From Pseudomonadota bacterium (GTDB lineage: Bacteria; Pseudomonadota; Gammaproteobacteria; Burkholderiales; Burkholderiaceae_B), in NCBI GenBank assembly GCA_023427085.1, contig JAEZBO010000222.1:1-16274 (forward strand): a DNA stretch of 16,274 nt, read 5' to 3'. The notes under the pieces were generated by a model that made no database searches, was not told where the DNA came from, and saw nothing but the letters and a program-made list of their open reading frames with translations. Shown here piece after piece: positions 1 to 6,541 of this stretch. Made by a program: the position numbers and the translations under genes. The stretch's first letter is position 1. Each line of letters starts with the position of its first letter.

Positions 1-13
1 CCTGACGCGAGAC

Positions 14-47
14 CGGCCGGCGGCGGGCGCCGTCCGGCCGCCGGCCG
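14..47 (-). terminator. GC-rich hairpin just after the binding-protein gene
   Basis: A perfect 11-bp inverted repeat (CGGCCGGCGGC at 14-24 and GCCGCCGGCCG at 37-47) encloses a 12-nt loop. It lies about 10 nt past the stop codon of the minus-strand binding-protein gene, the last gene of its operon in this window. No T-tract follows on the minus strand, so it is not a classical intrinsic terminator. It could be a 3' end stabiliser, a Rho-assisted stop or a weak terminator; the role is inferred from position. Confidence 0.45.
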
Positions 48-56
48 CCCGGGGCC

Positions 57-1067
57 TCAGCCCTTGCTGGCGTAGGGATTGAACTCGTTGGTGTAGACGT
101 CCTCGGGCTTGACCTGGCCGGGCTTGAACTTGTCCTTCTCGACCAGCCAGTCGATCCAGCGGCCGAACTCCTGCGACGAGATCACGCCGCCCCGATTGCT
201 GACCGCCTGCGTGTCCCACAGCTTGATGGCCGGCACCTGATCGGCGCGGCCGTTGTCGCTGAGGTATTTCGAGTAGACCTCGATGACCTTCTCGCGCGGC
301 TGCTGCTGCGACCATTCGATGGCCTTGGCCATCGCGCCGACCAGATGGCGCGTGGTGTTCGGGTTCTTGGCGATGAAGTCACGGCTCATCACCACGCTGG
401 CGAAGGTGTAATCGCCGAACAGGTCGTAGTCGCTGAACAGCTGGCGCAGGCCGCCGCGCTGCTTGGCCAGTTCCTGAAAGCCGCCGTTGAGCACCGCGGC
501 GTCCAGTTGTCCCTGCCGCAGCGCCTGTTCGGCATTGGGCGGCGGGATCGGCACCAGCGTCACGCGTTTCTGGTCGGCGGCGCCGACCTTGCCCTGCTTG
601 AGGTATTCCTCGACATAGGCCTGCGCGGCCGCGCCCAGCGTGTTCAGGCCGACCTTGCGCCCGACCAGGTCGGAGGCCTGCCGAATCGGGCTGTCCGCCA
701 GCACCCAGGTGCCGTAGTAGTGCTCCTGGTTGGAGCCGTGATAGCCGATCACCGCCTTGATCGGCGCGCCGGCCGCGTAGGCATTGAGGATGGCGCCATT
801 GAAGGATTGGCCGAAGTCGACCTGGTTGGTCGCGGTGGCCTGGATGTCAGCCGGCCCGCCGGTGACCACGCCCAGCCGGTTCAGCTTGAGCGGCGCCAGG
901 TAGCCCAGCGCATCGGCCAGTTCGGCGAAGATCACCTGCCCGCCGCTGAAGCTCTGGTAGCGGATGGTATCGACTTCGAGCTGGGGCGAGGTCTGCGCCT
1001 GCGCCGGCACGGCCGACAGGGGGGCGAGCAGCGCCAGCAGCCACGCCAGGGATTTGATGGATTTCAT
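57..1067 (-). CDS. ABC transporter periplasmic substrate-binding protein (NMT1/SsuA/TauA-like)
   Basis: This 336-residue secreted protein should capture the substrate for the ATPase and permease encoded upstream in the same operon. Residues 1-24 form a Sec signal peptide: MKSIKS basic start, a Leu/Ala core, and an AQA cleavage site near residue 24. The mature part opens with the strand typical of the NMT1/SsuA fold (EVDTIRYQSF, 31-40). It continues through the GGPADIQATATNQVDFG segment (70-86) and the SDLVGRKVGLNTLG segment (132-145). Length fits the family. The ATG at 1067 has a good Shine-Dalgarno (GAGGAAAG) and lies 11 bp after the monooxygenase stop. An open frame runs further upstream but overlaps the monooxygenase and lacks a signal peptide start. 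Nitrate/sulfonate/taurine-type ligands are the family norm. With two LLM monooxygenases in the operon, a sulfonate or other organosulfur compound is the best guess, not proven. Confidence 0.9.
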   Translation of the reverse strand: MKSIKSLAWLLALLAPLSAVPAQAQTSPQLEVDTIRYQSFSGGQVIFAELADALGYLAPLKLNRLGVVTGGPADIQATATNQVDFGQSFNGAILNAYAAGAPIKAVIGYHGSNQEHYYGTWVLADSPIRQASDLVGRKVGLNTLGAAAQAYVEEYLKQGKVGAADQKRVTLVPIPPPNAEQALRQGQLDAAVLNGGFQELAKQRGGLRQLFSDYDLFGDYTFASVVMSRDFIAKNPNTTRHLVGAMAKAIEWSQQQPREKVIEVYSKYLSDNGRADQVPAIKLWDTQAVSNRGGVISSQEFGRWIDWLVEKDKFKPGQVKPEDVYTNEFNPYASKG

Positions 1068-1078
1068 GAAGGCTTTCC

Positions 1079-2425
1079 TCAAGCGGATGTAAGGGTCCCG
1101 ACCTCTGTATGGACGGCCTGCTGCGGGTCGGGACGCGGCAGATTCAAATGGTCGCGCAGCGTGGCGTCGTCGTAGTCGCGGCGGTAGATGCCGGCCTGCT
1201 GCAGCAGCGGCACCACCTGATCGACGAAGTCCTGGATGCCGCCCGGCAGGTGCGACGACTTGACGATGAAGCCGTCGGCGCCGCGCTGCTCGAACCACTG
1301 CTGCATGGTCGCGGCGATACGCTCGGGCGTGCCAACCACCGCTAGGTGGCCACGACTGCCGGCCAGCCGGCGCACCAACTGGCGGATCGTCAGCCCCGGG
1401 CCCCACTGCTTGATCAGGCTCTCGATCACCGCGTAGCGGCTGCGTATGCCCTCGAACTGGCTGATGTCGCCCAGTTGCGCCGGCACCGGATCGTCCAGGT
1501 CGTGCTGCGACAGCTCGATGCCATAGCCGGACAGCAGCGTCTCGTAGACTTCCGGCGCCAGCAGGTCGTCGAGCCGTTCGCGCAGGCGCGCCGCCTCGGC
1601 GTCGGTCGAACCGATCACGGTCAGGAAACCCGGCACCACCTTGAGCGACTGCGCCGCGCGGCCCGCCTCGTCGACCCGCCGCTGCATGTCGGCGTAGAAG
1701 GCCTGCGCCGCCGCCAGCGTCGGCTGCGCGGTGAAGACGATCTCGGCATGCGCGGCGGCGAACCGCCGGCCATCCTCGGACGAGCCGGCCTGCACCAGCA
1801 CCGGCCGGCCCTGCGGCGTGCGCGGCAGGTTCAGCGCGCCGGCCACGCGATGGCGCTCGCTGCGGTACGCCAGCTCGCGCGCTCGCGCCGGGTCGGTGTT
1901 GGCGACGCCGCCGGCCGCATCGCCCCAGCTGTCCCACAAGCGGCGGATCAACGCGACGTACTCGTGCGCGTGGGCGTAGCGCTGCGCATGCGGCAGCACC
2001 GCCTGGTGGCCGAAGTCGCGCGCGGTGTGCGGCTCGCCGGTGGTGACGATGTTCCAGGCCGCGCGGCCGCCGCTCAGGTGATCGAGCGTCGCGAAGGCGC
2101 GCGCCAGGTTGTAGGGCTCGTTGTACAGCGTCGAACCGGTCGCGATCAGGCCGATGTGCTCGGTCGCGGCGGCGATGCCGGCCAGCAGCGCCAGCGGCTC
2201 GAGCTCCCAACGCACGCTCTGGCGGATGCGCGGCGTGTAGGCAAGGAAATCGGCGAAGAACACGAAGTCCATCTTGCCGCGTTCGGCGACCCGCGACAGC
2301 GCCTGGTAATAGGCCAGGTCGGTGCCGCGCCAGGGTTGCGCGCTGGGCAGACGCCAGCCGCCTTCGTGGTCGCCCGACTGATGGAATTCGGCGCCCAGGA
2401 TCAATTGCCGTGTTGGCGTATTCAT
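1079..2425 (-). CDS. FMN-dependent monooxygenase, LLM class, NtaA/SnaA/DszA family
   Basis: This 448-residue cytoplasmic bacterial-luciferase-fold enzyme belongs to the NtaA/SnaA/DszA group. That group uses FMNH2 from a separate reductase and O2 to oxidise sulfones, sulfonates, nitrilotriacetate or similar small molecules. Family hallmarks are all present: LGAEFHQSG (10-18), the FVFFADF strand (54-60), TGSTLYNEPYNLARAFATLD (96-115), LSGGRAAWNIVTT (117-129) for flavin phosphate binding, the RLWDSW helix (162-167), and a C-terminal ADGFIVKSSHLPGGIQDF stretch followed by LRDHLNLPRP. The ATG at 2425 overlaps the stop of the upstream paralogue by 4 bp (ATGA), so the two are probably translationally coupled. 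The binding protein follows after 11 bp. No flavin reductase gene is present in the window. The substrate cannot be read from the sequence. Confidence 0.92.
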   Translation of the reverse strand: MNTPTRQLILGAEFHQSGDHEGGWRLPSAQPWRGTDLAYYQALSRVAERGKMDFVFFADFLAYTPRIRQSVRWELEPLALLAGIAAATEHIGLIATGSTLYNEPYNLARAFATLDHLSGGRAAWNIVTTGEPHTARDFGHQAVLPHAQRYAHAHEYVALIRRLWDSWGDAAGGVANTDPARARELAYRSERHRVAGALNLPRTPQGRPVLVQAGSSEDGRRFAAAHAEIVFTAQPTLAAAQAFYADMQRRVDEAGRAAQSLKVVPGFLTVIGSTDAEAARLRERLDDLLAPEVYETLLSGYGIELSQHDLDDPVPAQLGDISQFEGIRSRYAVIESLIKQWGPGLTIRQLVRRLAGSRGHLAVVGTPERIAATMQQWFEQRGADGFIVKSSHLPGGIQDFVDQVVPLLQQAGIYRRDYDDATLRDHLNLPRPDPQQAVHTEVGTLTSA

Positions 2426-3543
2426 GTCGTCAGGTCCGCAACAGGATGGGGCTGGCGCCGGCCGGCCGGGCGCGGCAGGTCGAGATGCTCGCGCAGCGTC
2501 GCGCCGGGCAGGTGCGCGCGGGCCAGGCCGTGGCGCTGCAGCGCAGGCAGCAGGTAGTCGGCGAGGTCGTCGAGTTCGTCGCCGCTGACCGCCGGCGCGA
2601 ACGTGAAGCCGTCGGCCGCGCCCTGATCGCGCCATTGCGCCAGCAGCGGCACCAATTCGTCGGGCGAGCCTTGCAGCACCGCCCACGGCGGTGTCCAGTC
2701 GTGGCCGTCGCGGCGCCAGGCAGCCCGTTGGCGCTCACGCTGCGCGGCGCTGGGCGAAGCCAGCACCGTCACGCAAGGCAGGATGCGCGCTTGCGGCGCG
2801 ACCGCGCGCACTTGCGCGTACCGTTCGCGTGCCTGCGCCAGCGTGCTGGCCTCGGTCACCACCACCTCGGCATCGGCGAGCGCCGCGACATCGGCCGCGG
2901 CGTCGCTGGCCAGCGTGCGGACCAGCACCGGCCAGCCCTGCGGCGGACGCGGGATGTCGATCGGCCCCGCGACCCGGAAGTGGCTGCCGACGTGGTCGAG
3001 CGCACGCACCTTGCTGGTATCGACGTAGCGTGGCGTCACGGTGTCGAACTGGCGCGCATCGTCTTCCCAGCTGTCCCACAGACCACGCAGGACCTGCTCG
3101 TATTCGTGCAGCCGCGCCAGCGCATCGGCTGTGTCGTCATGATCGAAATTGGCGGCTTCACGCTCGCGCGAACGCGGCAACAGCCAGCCGCCCGCGCGGC
3201 CCCGGCTGGCGTGGTCGAGCGAGGCCAGCCGGCGCGCCGTGTTGTAGGGCTGCGTGTGCTGCGCGCCGACCTGCGCGATCAGGCCGATGCGCGAAGTCAG
3301 GGCCGCCAGCGCCGGCAGCCACGTCAAGGGATCGGGCAGCACACCGCCTGCGGGCAGCCCGGCCGACAGCTGCCGTGCCTCGGCCAGCGTCAGCGCGGCG
3401 AAGCCGGCGCGCTCGGCGGTCAGCGCGGCCTGGCGGGAATGCACCAGCGATAGCGGATCGAAGGGGCGGCGGGCCGCCGCGGCGGCGTGCGGCAGGAAGC
3501 CTGCGCCGGCCAGCAGCAGGTTCAGGTAGAGAGGTCGGGACAT
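2422..3543 (-). CDS. Divergent LLM-class flavin monooxygenase-like protein
   Basis: This 373-residue protein is a distant paralogue of the neighbouring LLM enzyme and about 75 residues shorter. Shared blocks include TSRIGLIAQVG (83-93), PYNTARRLASLDHASRGRAG (99-118), YEQVLRGLWDSWEDDA (148-163), IDIPRPPQGWPVLVRT, ADGFTFAP and the C-terminal LREHLDLPRP. It departs from the family at the flavin site: where the paralogue has RAAWNIVTTG, this one has RAGGWLLPRS (116-125), so the usual Asn and Thr are lost. The family's FFADF strand is replaced by ALTLAEA (50-56). It may be a non-catalytic partner, a differently tuned enzyme or a deflavo subunit. The start at 3543 begins right at the family's first beta strand; no clear Shine-Dalgarno precedes it. 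It sits 41 bp after the permease gene and overlaps the next gene by 4 bp. Confidence 0.8.
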   Translation of the reverse strand: MSRPLYLNLLLAGAGFLPHAAAAARRPFDPLSLVHSRQAALTAERAGFAALTLAEARQLSAGLPAGGVLPDPLTWLPALAALTSRIGLIAQVGAQHTQPYNTARRLASLDHASRGRAGGWLLPRSREREAANFDHDDTADALARLHEYEQVLRGLWDSWEDDARQFDTVTPRYVDTSKVRALDHVGSHFRVAGPIDIPRPPQGWPVLVRTLASDAAADVAALADAEVVVTEASTLAQARERYAQVRAVAPQARILPCVTVLASPSAAQRERQRAAWRRDGHDWTPPWAVLQGSPDELVPLLAQWRDQGAADGFTFAPAVSGDELDDLADYLLPALQRHGLARAHLPGATLREHLDLPRPAGRRQPHPVADLTT

Positions 3544-3584
3544 CGGCGGAAAAGTCGAAGAGGGAAAACGAGGCGCCGCGCGGC

Positions 3585-4394
3585 TCAGTGCTTCCACGAC
3601 GAGAAGCGGCGCTCCAGCGAGACCAGCACCGCGTTGATCGCCAGTCCCAGCAGGGACACGGTGACGATGCCGGCGTACATGCGGTCGATCTGAAAATTGT
3701 TCTGCGCGTAGGTGATGTAGTAGCCCAGCCCGGCGTTGGCGCCGACCATCTCGGCCGCCACCAGCACCAGGATCGAGGTGGCGCCGGCCAGCCTGATGCC
3801 GGTGAAGATCGTCGGCACCGAGGCCGGCAGCACCACCTTGTAGAACAGGCCGATCGGACCTAGCCCCATCGCCCGCGCCGACTTGATCAGCAGCGGATCG
3901 ACGTTGCGCACGCCGCTGATGGTGTTGAGCAGGATGGCCCAGGTGCAGGCATAGAACACGATCGCGATCTTGGAGGTCTCGCCGATGCCCAGCAGCAGGA
4001 TGAACACCGGCAGCAGCGCCAGCGTGGCGGTGTTGCGGAAGATTTCGATCACCGGGTTGAGCACCTCGGCGGCGGTCTTGTACCAGCCGATCAGCAGCCC
4101 CAGCGGCACGCCGACTAGCAAGGCCAGGCCGAAGCCCGAGGCCGAGCGCAACAGGCTGGCGCCCAGGTTGGCCGCGGTGGTGCCATCGAGCAGCATGGCC
4201 CACCACGCCAGCGCGACCTTGGAGAACGGCGGAAAGAATGCCGCGCTGACCAGGCCCAGCCGCGGCGCGGCCTCCCACAGGGACAACAGCACGGCGATGG
4301 CGGCCACCCGCCGCAAGGCGGCAGCCAGCCAGGTCCAGGCGTGGGCCAGCCGGCGGGTCGGGTCGGCGGACAGGGAAAGCGTCGAGGTATTCAT
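3585..4394 (-). CDS. ABC transporter inner-membrane permease (SsuC/TauC-like)
   Basis: This 269-residue integral membrane protein should form the homodimeric channel of the importer. About six hydrophobic segments are visible, at roughly 31-48, 84-104, 123-137, 143-160, 203-217 and 242-258. The cytoplasmic EAA-type coupling loop that docks on the ATPase is clear: SARAMGLGPIGLFYKVVLPA (172-191), followed by VPTIFTGIRLAG. The NPVIEIFRNTATLALLPVFI stretch (113-132) and the ATSILVLVAAEMVGANAGLG stretch (205-224) are typical of nitrate/sulfonate/taurine permeases of the BPD_transp_1 family. ATG at 4394 gives the family's usual length. An in-frame upstream ATG at 4487 would overlap the ATPase gene and add non-family residues. 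No Shine-Dalgarno is evident. The gene lies 28 bp after the ATPase stop and 41 bp before the first LLM gene. Confidence 0.92.
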   Translation of the reverse strand: MNTSTLSLSADPTRRLAHAWTWLAAALRRVAAIAVLLSLWEAAPRLGLVSAAFFPPFSKVALAWWAMLLDGTTAANLGASLLRSASGFGLALLVGVPLGLLIGWYKTAAEVLNPVIEIFRNTATLALLPVFILLLGIGETSKIAIVFYACTWAILLNTISGVRNVDPLLIKSARAMGLGPIGLFYKVVLPASVPTIFTGIRLAGATSILVLVAAEMVGANAGLGYYITYAQNNFQIDRMYAGIVTVSLLGLAINAVLVSLERRFSSWKH

Positions 4395-4422
4395 GAGCAG
4401 GCGGAAAAGCGAGGACAGGGAC

Positions 4423-5277
4423 TCAGGCGGCCTGGCGACGGTCCTGCGCCCGCGCGACTTCGTCGTGCAGCAGCGACCAGATGGCATGGCGATCGCGCAC
4501 GAAGGCCGGCGTCGAGCGCACGTCCTCGTCGCCGCGATCGGCCTTGGGGGCGTCGATGCGCACGATCTCCTTGATGCGGCCCGGCCGCGAGGTCATCACG
4601 GCCACGCGCTGGCCCAGGTAGACCGCTTCGTCGATGCCGTGGGTGATGAAGACGACGGTCTTGCCGGTGGCCTGCCAGATCCGCAGCAGTTCCTGCTGCA
4701 GCAGCTCGCGGGTCTGGGCGTCGAGCGCCGCGAACGGCTCGTCCATCAGCAGCACCGACGGCTCGTTGGCCAACGCGCGGGCGATCGCGACGCGCTGCTT
4801 CATGCCGCCGGACAGCTCGTGCGGATAGTGCTGCTCGAAGCCCGTCAGGCCGACCATGTCGATGTAGTGGCGGGCCCGCTCGGTGCGCTGCTTGCGGCTC
4901 AGCCCGCGCACCGATTCGAGGCCGAACTCGACGTTGGCCTGCGTGGTGCGCCAGGGCATCAGCGCGTACTGCTGGAACACGATGCCGCGATCCAGACCGG
5001 GGCCGGCGATCGGCACGCCGTCGAGCGTGAGCGTGCCGGCGCTGGGAAAGCTGAGCCCGCCGATCAGGTCCAGCAGCGTCGACTTGCCGCAGCCGCTGGG
5101 ACCGACCAGCGTCAGAAACTCACCGGCCTCGATGGTCAGCGAGACGTCTTGCAGCGCGACGAAACGATCCGGTTCGCTGGCCGGCTGGCCGGCCTGACGG
5201 CGCCGCCGGAAGGTCTGGCTGACGCCGTCCAGGACGATGCGCGCCCCGCGGGAAGGAAGATGGGAAACCTGGCTCAT
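4423..5277 (-). CDS. ABC transporter ATP-binding protein (SsuB/TauB-like)
   Basis: This 284-residue cytoplasmic ATPase should energise uptake through the permease encoded just downstream. All nucleotide-binding elements are intact: Walker A GPSGCGKS (59-66), Q-loop FQQ (101-103), signature LSGGMKQ (155-161), Walker B VLLMDEP (175-181), D-loop ALD and switch His213 in ITHGIDEAVYLGQRV. The sequence after the Q-loop (YALMPWRTTQANVEFGLE) and the TSRPGRIKEIV stretch are typical of nitrate/sulfonate/taurine ATPases. It is the first gene of the five-gene operon. The ATG at 5277 is chosen; a GTG at 5283 would add two residues, and neither has a strong Shine-Dalgarno. An AT-rich upstream region probably carries the operon promoter. 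Confidence 0.93.
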   Translation of the reverse strand: MSQVSHLPSRGARIVLDGVSQTFRRRRQAGQPASEPDRFVALQDVSLTIEAGEFLTLVGPSGCGKSTLLDLIGGLSFPSAGTLTLDGVPIAGPGLDRGIVFQQYALMPWRTTQANVEFGLESVRGLSRKQRTERARHYIDMVGLTGFEQHYPHELSGGMKQRVAIARALANEPSVLLMDEPFAALDAQTRELLQQELLRIWQATGKTVVFITHGIDEAVYLGQRVAVMTSRPGRIKEIVRIDAPKADRGDEDVRSTPAFVRDRHAIWSLLHDEVARAQDRRQAA

Positions 5278-5360
5278 CGGCACTCGGCGACACGGGCATG
5301 GCAGTAGAAGGACCAGACTCTACGTCAATCGGCGTGCCGCCGTTGTACCGATTTCTCATT

Positions 5361-5379
5361 TGCTATCAATTAATTAGCA
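5361..5379. promoter_or_regulatory. TGCTA-N9-TAGCA inverted repeat, possible LysR-type box
   Basis: TGCTA at 5361-5365 and TAGCA at 5375-5379 are perfect 5-bp arms separated by 9 bp of TCAATTAAT. The core satisfies the loose T-N11-A rule of LysR-family operators (T5364, A5376). It sits about 85-115 bp upstream of the ATPase start. CysB/Cbl-type LysR proteins commonly control sulfonate operons, but no such regulator is encoded next to this operon. The regulator identity is therefore unknown. Confidence 0.35.
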
Positions 5380-5382
5380 TAT

Positions 5383-5403
5383 TCGTCTACAAAATCGTCT
5401 ACA
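5383..5403. repeat. Tandem 9-bp direct repeat TCGTCTACA
   Basis: TCGTCTACA occurs at 5383-5391 and again at 5395-5403, a 12-bp period. Read on the minus strand each is TGTAGACGA, and the first copy extends to TTGTAGACGA. That form resembles the TNGT-AC(N)A half-palindromes of GntR/FCD-type operators. It lies upstream of the LysR-like box and could be a regulator site for the ABC operon. Only the repeat is seen; the binding role is inferred. Confidence 0.4.
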
Positions 5404-5418
5404 TCTTGCCTGACAATC

Positions 5419-6396
5419 TCAGCGCAGCAGCACCATGATCGCCGACAGCGTGCCGACCGATGCCAGCGTCGACCAGAAGATCACCTGCGCGGACACGCGG
5501 CCGTCGCGTTTGTAGTAGTCGGCCAGCATGAACGAGCCGGTGCCGGCCGGCAGCGCGGCCAGCAAGACCACGGCCTGCACCTGCGTGGCGTCCAGATCAA
5601 ACACGCGGGCGGCCAGGTACCAGGCCAGCAGCGGTTGCAGCAGCAGTTTGCAGGCGAGCAGGAAAACGATGCTGGTGCCGCGCTCGCCGGTCGGCTGCTC
5701 GCGCTTGCGCGCCAGGAACAGGCCCAGCGCGACCAGCGCGCAGGGCGCCGCGGCGGCCGACAGCAGGCCGAGAAACTGCGTCAATTGCGCCGGCAGGCTC
5801 GTGTCGGACCATGCGAAGGGCACGCCTGCCAGCGGCGCGACGATCAGCGGATGGCGGATCAACGAACCGGCGACCTTGCGCAGCACGCGCAGAAAGCCGC
5901 CGCCGGCATGCTGGCCGATCTCGGCCAGCACGATGGCGATCGCAAAGAACACACACATCGTCATCATCGTGGCGATGGTGGGCAGCAGCAGCGCGCCGGC
6001 ACCCAGCAGGCTGATCACGATCGGAAAACCCATGTAGCCGACGTTGGGGTAGCCGGCGTTCAGGCCTTCGATGGCCGCGTCGATCAGGCGGCCGTGGGTG
6101 CGCCACGCCACGCCGATGGCCAGCAACAGCACCACGATGCCGCTCAGCCCGAAAGCGGCGATGAAGCCCGGCTGCCACAGGTCGGCCCAGTCGGCCAGCG
6201 CGACGGTCTGGAACAGCATCGCCGGCAGCGCCAGCCAGACCACGAAGCGGTTCAGGCTCTCGCTGGAATAGGCCTCGAGGATGTGCAGGCGGCCGGCCAG
6301 GTAGCCGGCCAGCACCAGTGCGAAGACGGGCAGCACCGCCAGGAAGGAAAACAGCGCGGTCAGCATGGCCGGGAGCCCGATTCGGAGACAGCGCAT
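5419..6396 (-). CDS. AEC-family permease (auxin efflux carrier-like, malate/malonate type)
   Basis: This 325-residue polytopic membrane protein has around ten hydrophobic segments in the two-bundle AEC arrangement. The first is about 12-34, followed by FVVWLALPAMLFQTV (51-65) and IAAFGLSGIVVLLLAIGVAW. Family signatures are GLNAGYPNVGYMGFPI (111-126), the IRHPLIVAPLAG segment (180-191), and near the end LAALPAGTGSFMLADYYKRD (279-298). AEC proteins in proteobacteria transport organic acids such as malate or malonate, or are of unknown specificity. The ATG at 6396 is preceded by a good Shine-Dalgarno (GAGG, 5-nt spacing). ATG 6366 would start nearer the first membrane segment (315 residues) but has no ribosome site. 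It lies 145 bp after the Bug receptor and 141 bp before the ABC operon. It may export or import the acid handled by the upstream operon, but that link is only positional. Confidence 0.87.
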   Translation of the reverse strand: MRCLRIGLPAMLTALFSFLAVLPVFALVLAGYLAGRLHILEAYSSESLNRFVVWLALPAMLFQTVALADWADLWQPGFIAAFGLSGIVVLLLAIGVAWRTHGRLIDAAIEGLNAGYPNVGYMGFPIVISLLGAGALLLPTIATMMTMCVFFAIAIVLAEIGQHAGGGFLRVLRKVAGSLIRHPLIVAPLAGVPFAWSDTSLPAQLTQFLGLLSAAAAPCALVALGLFLARKREQPTGERGTSIVFLLACKLLLQPLLAWYLAARVFDLDATQVQAVVLLAALPAGTGSFMLADYYKRDGRVSAQVIFWSTLASVGTLSAIMVLLR

Positions 6397-6430
6397 TTTG
6401 CCTCAAAGCCGCCGGATCGGTGTCGCCGCA

Positions 6431-6454
6431 TCCGATAGCTCGGCGTCCGATAGC
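6431..6454. repeat. Direct repeat TCCGATAGC, 15-bp period
   Basis: TCCGATAGC occurs at 6431-6439 and 6446-6454 in the gap between the Bug receptor stop and the AEC permease start. The copies are 15 bp apart, and lie 35-58 bp upstream of the AEC start on the minus strand. This could be an operator or a short duplication. No function can be assigned. Confidence 0.4.
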
Positions 6455-6482
6455 GCCGCGCCCGGCCTCGCGCGTCGGACCG

Positions 6483-6501
6483 GCCGCCGGCCGCCGGCGG
6501 C
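6483..6501 (-). terminator. Near-perfect GC palindrome after the Bug receptor gene
   Basis: GCCGCCGGC (6483-6491) and GCCGGCGGC (6493-6501) are perfect 9-bp inverted arms around one base. They lie about 41 nt past the receptor stop codon on the minus strand. A real RNA hairpin would need to open a few central pairs. No T-run follows, so it is at best a Rho-dependent or mRNA-end structure. It resembles the hairpin at 14-47 in sequence and placement. Confidence 0.35.
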
Positions 6502-6541
6502 TCTGCGCTGCCCTGCCCGACCCGGCCCCGCTACGATGCGG

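Larger units (their letters stand above)
5278..5418 (-). promoter_or_regulatory. AT-rich control region upstream of the ABC/monooxygenase operon
   Basis: This 141-bp gap lies between the AEC permease stop and the ATPase start. It is strikingly AT-rich at about 5351-5405 compared with its GC-rich surroundings. It contains a 9-bp direct repeat and a TGCTA-N9-TAGCA inverted repeat, both listed separately. I could not assign confident -35/-10 hexamers. The position and composition mark it as the likely operon promoter on the minus strand. Confidence 0.6.

Noticed and set aside
1068..2210. A long minus-strand open frame in phase with and upstream of the binding-protein gene, suggesting a fusion protein
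   Set aside because: It overlaps the canonical LLM monooxygenase in another frame, is Arg/Ala-rich without family motifs, and the signal peptide plus ribosome site mark a start at 1067.
1346..2557. Long plus-strand open frame antisense to the monooxygenases
   Set aside because: Arg/Gln/Val-rich composition typical of GC-rich antisense frames, no recognisable domain, and full overlap with a well-supported minus-strand gene. Similar plus-strand frames opposite the minus-strand genes (345-1175, 3970-5307, 6365-8155, 9002-10204, 11436-12809, 12421-14043) were rejected for the same reason.
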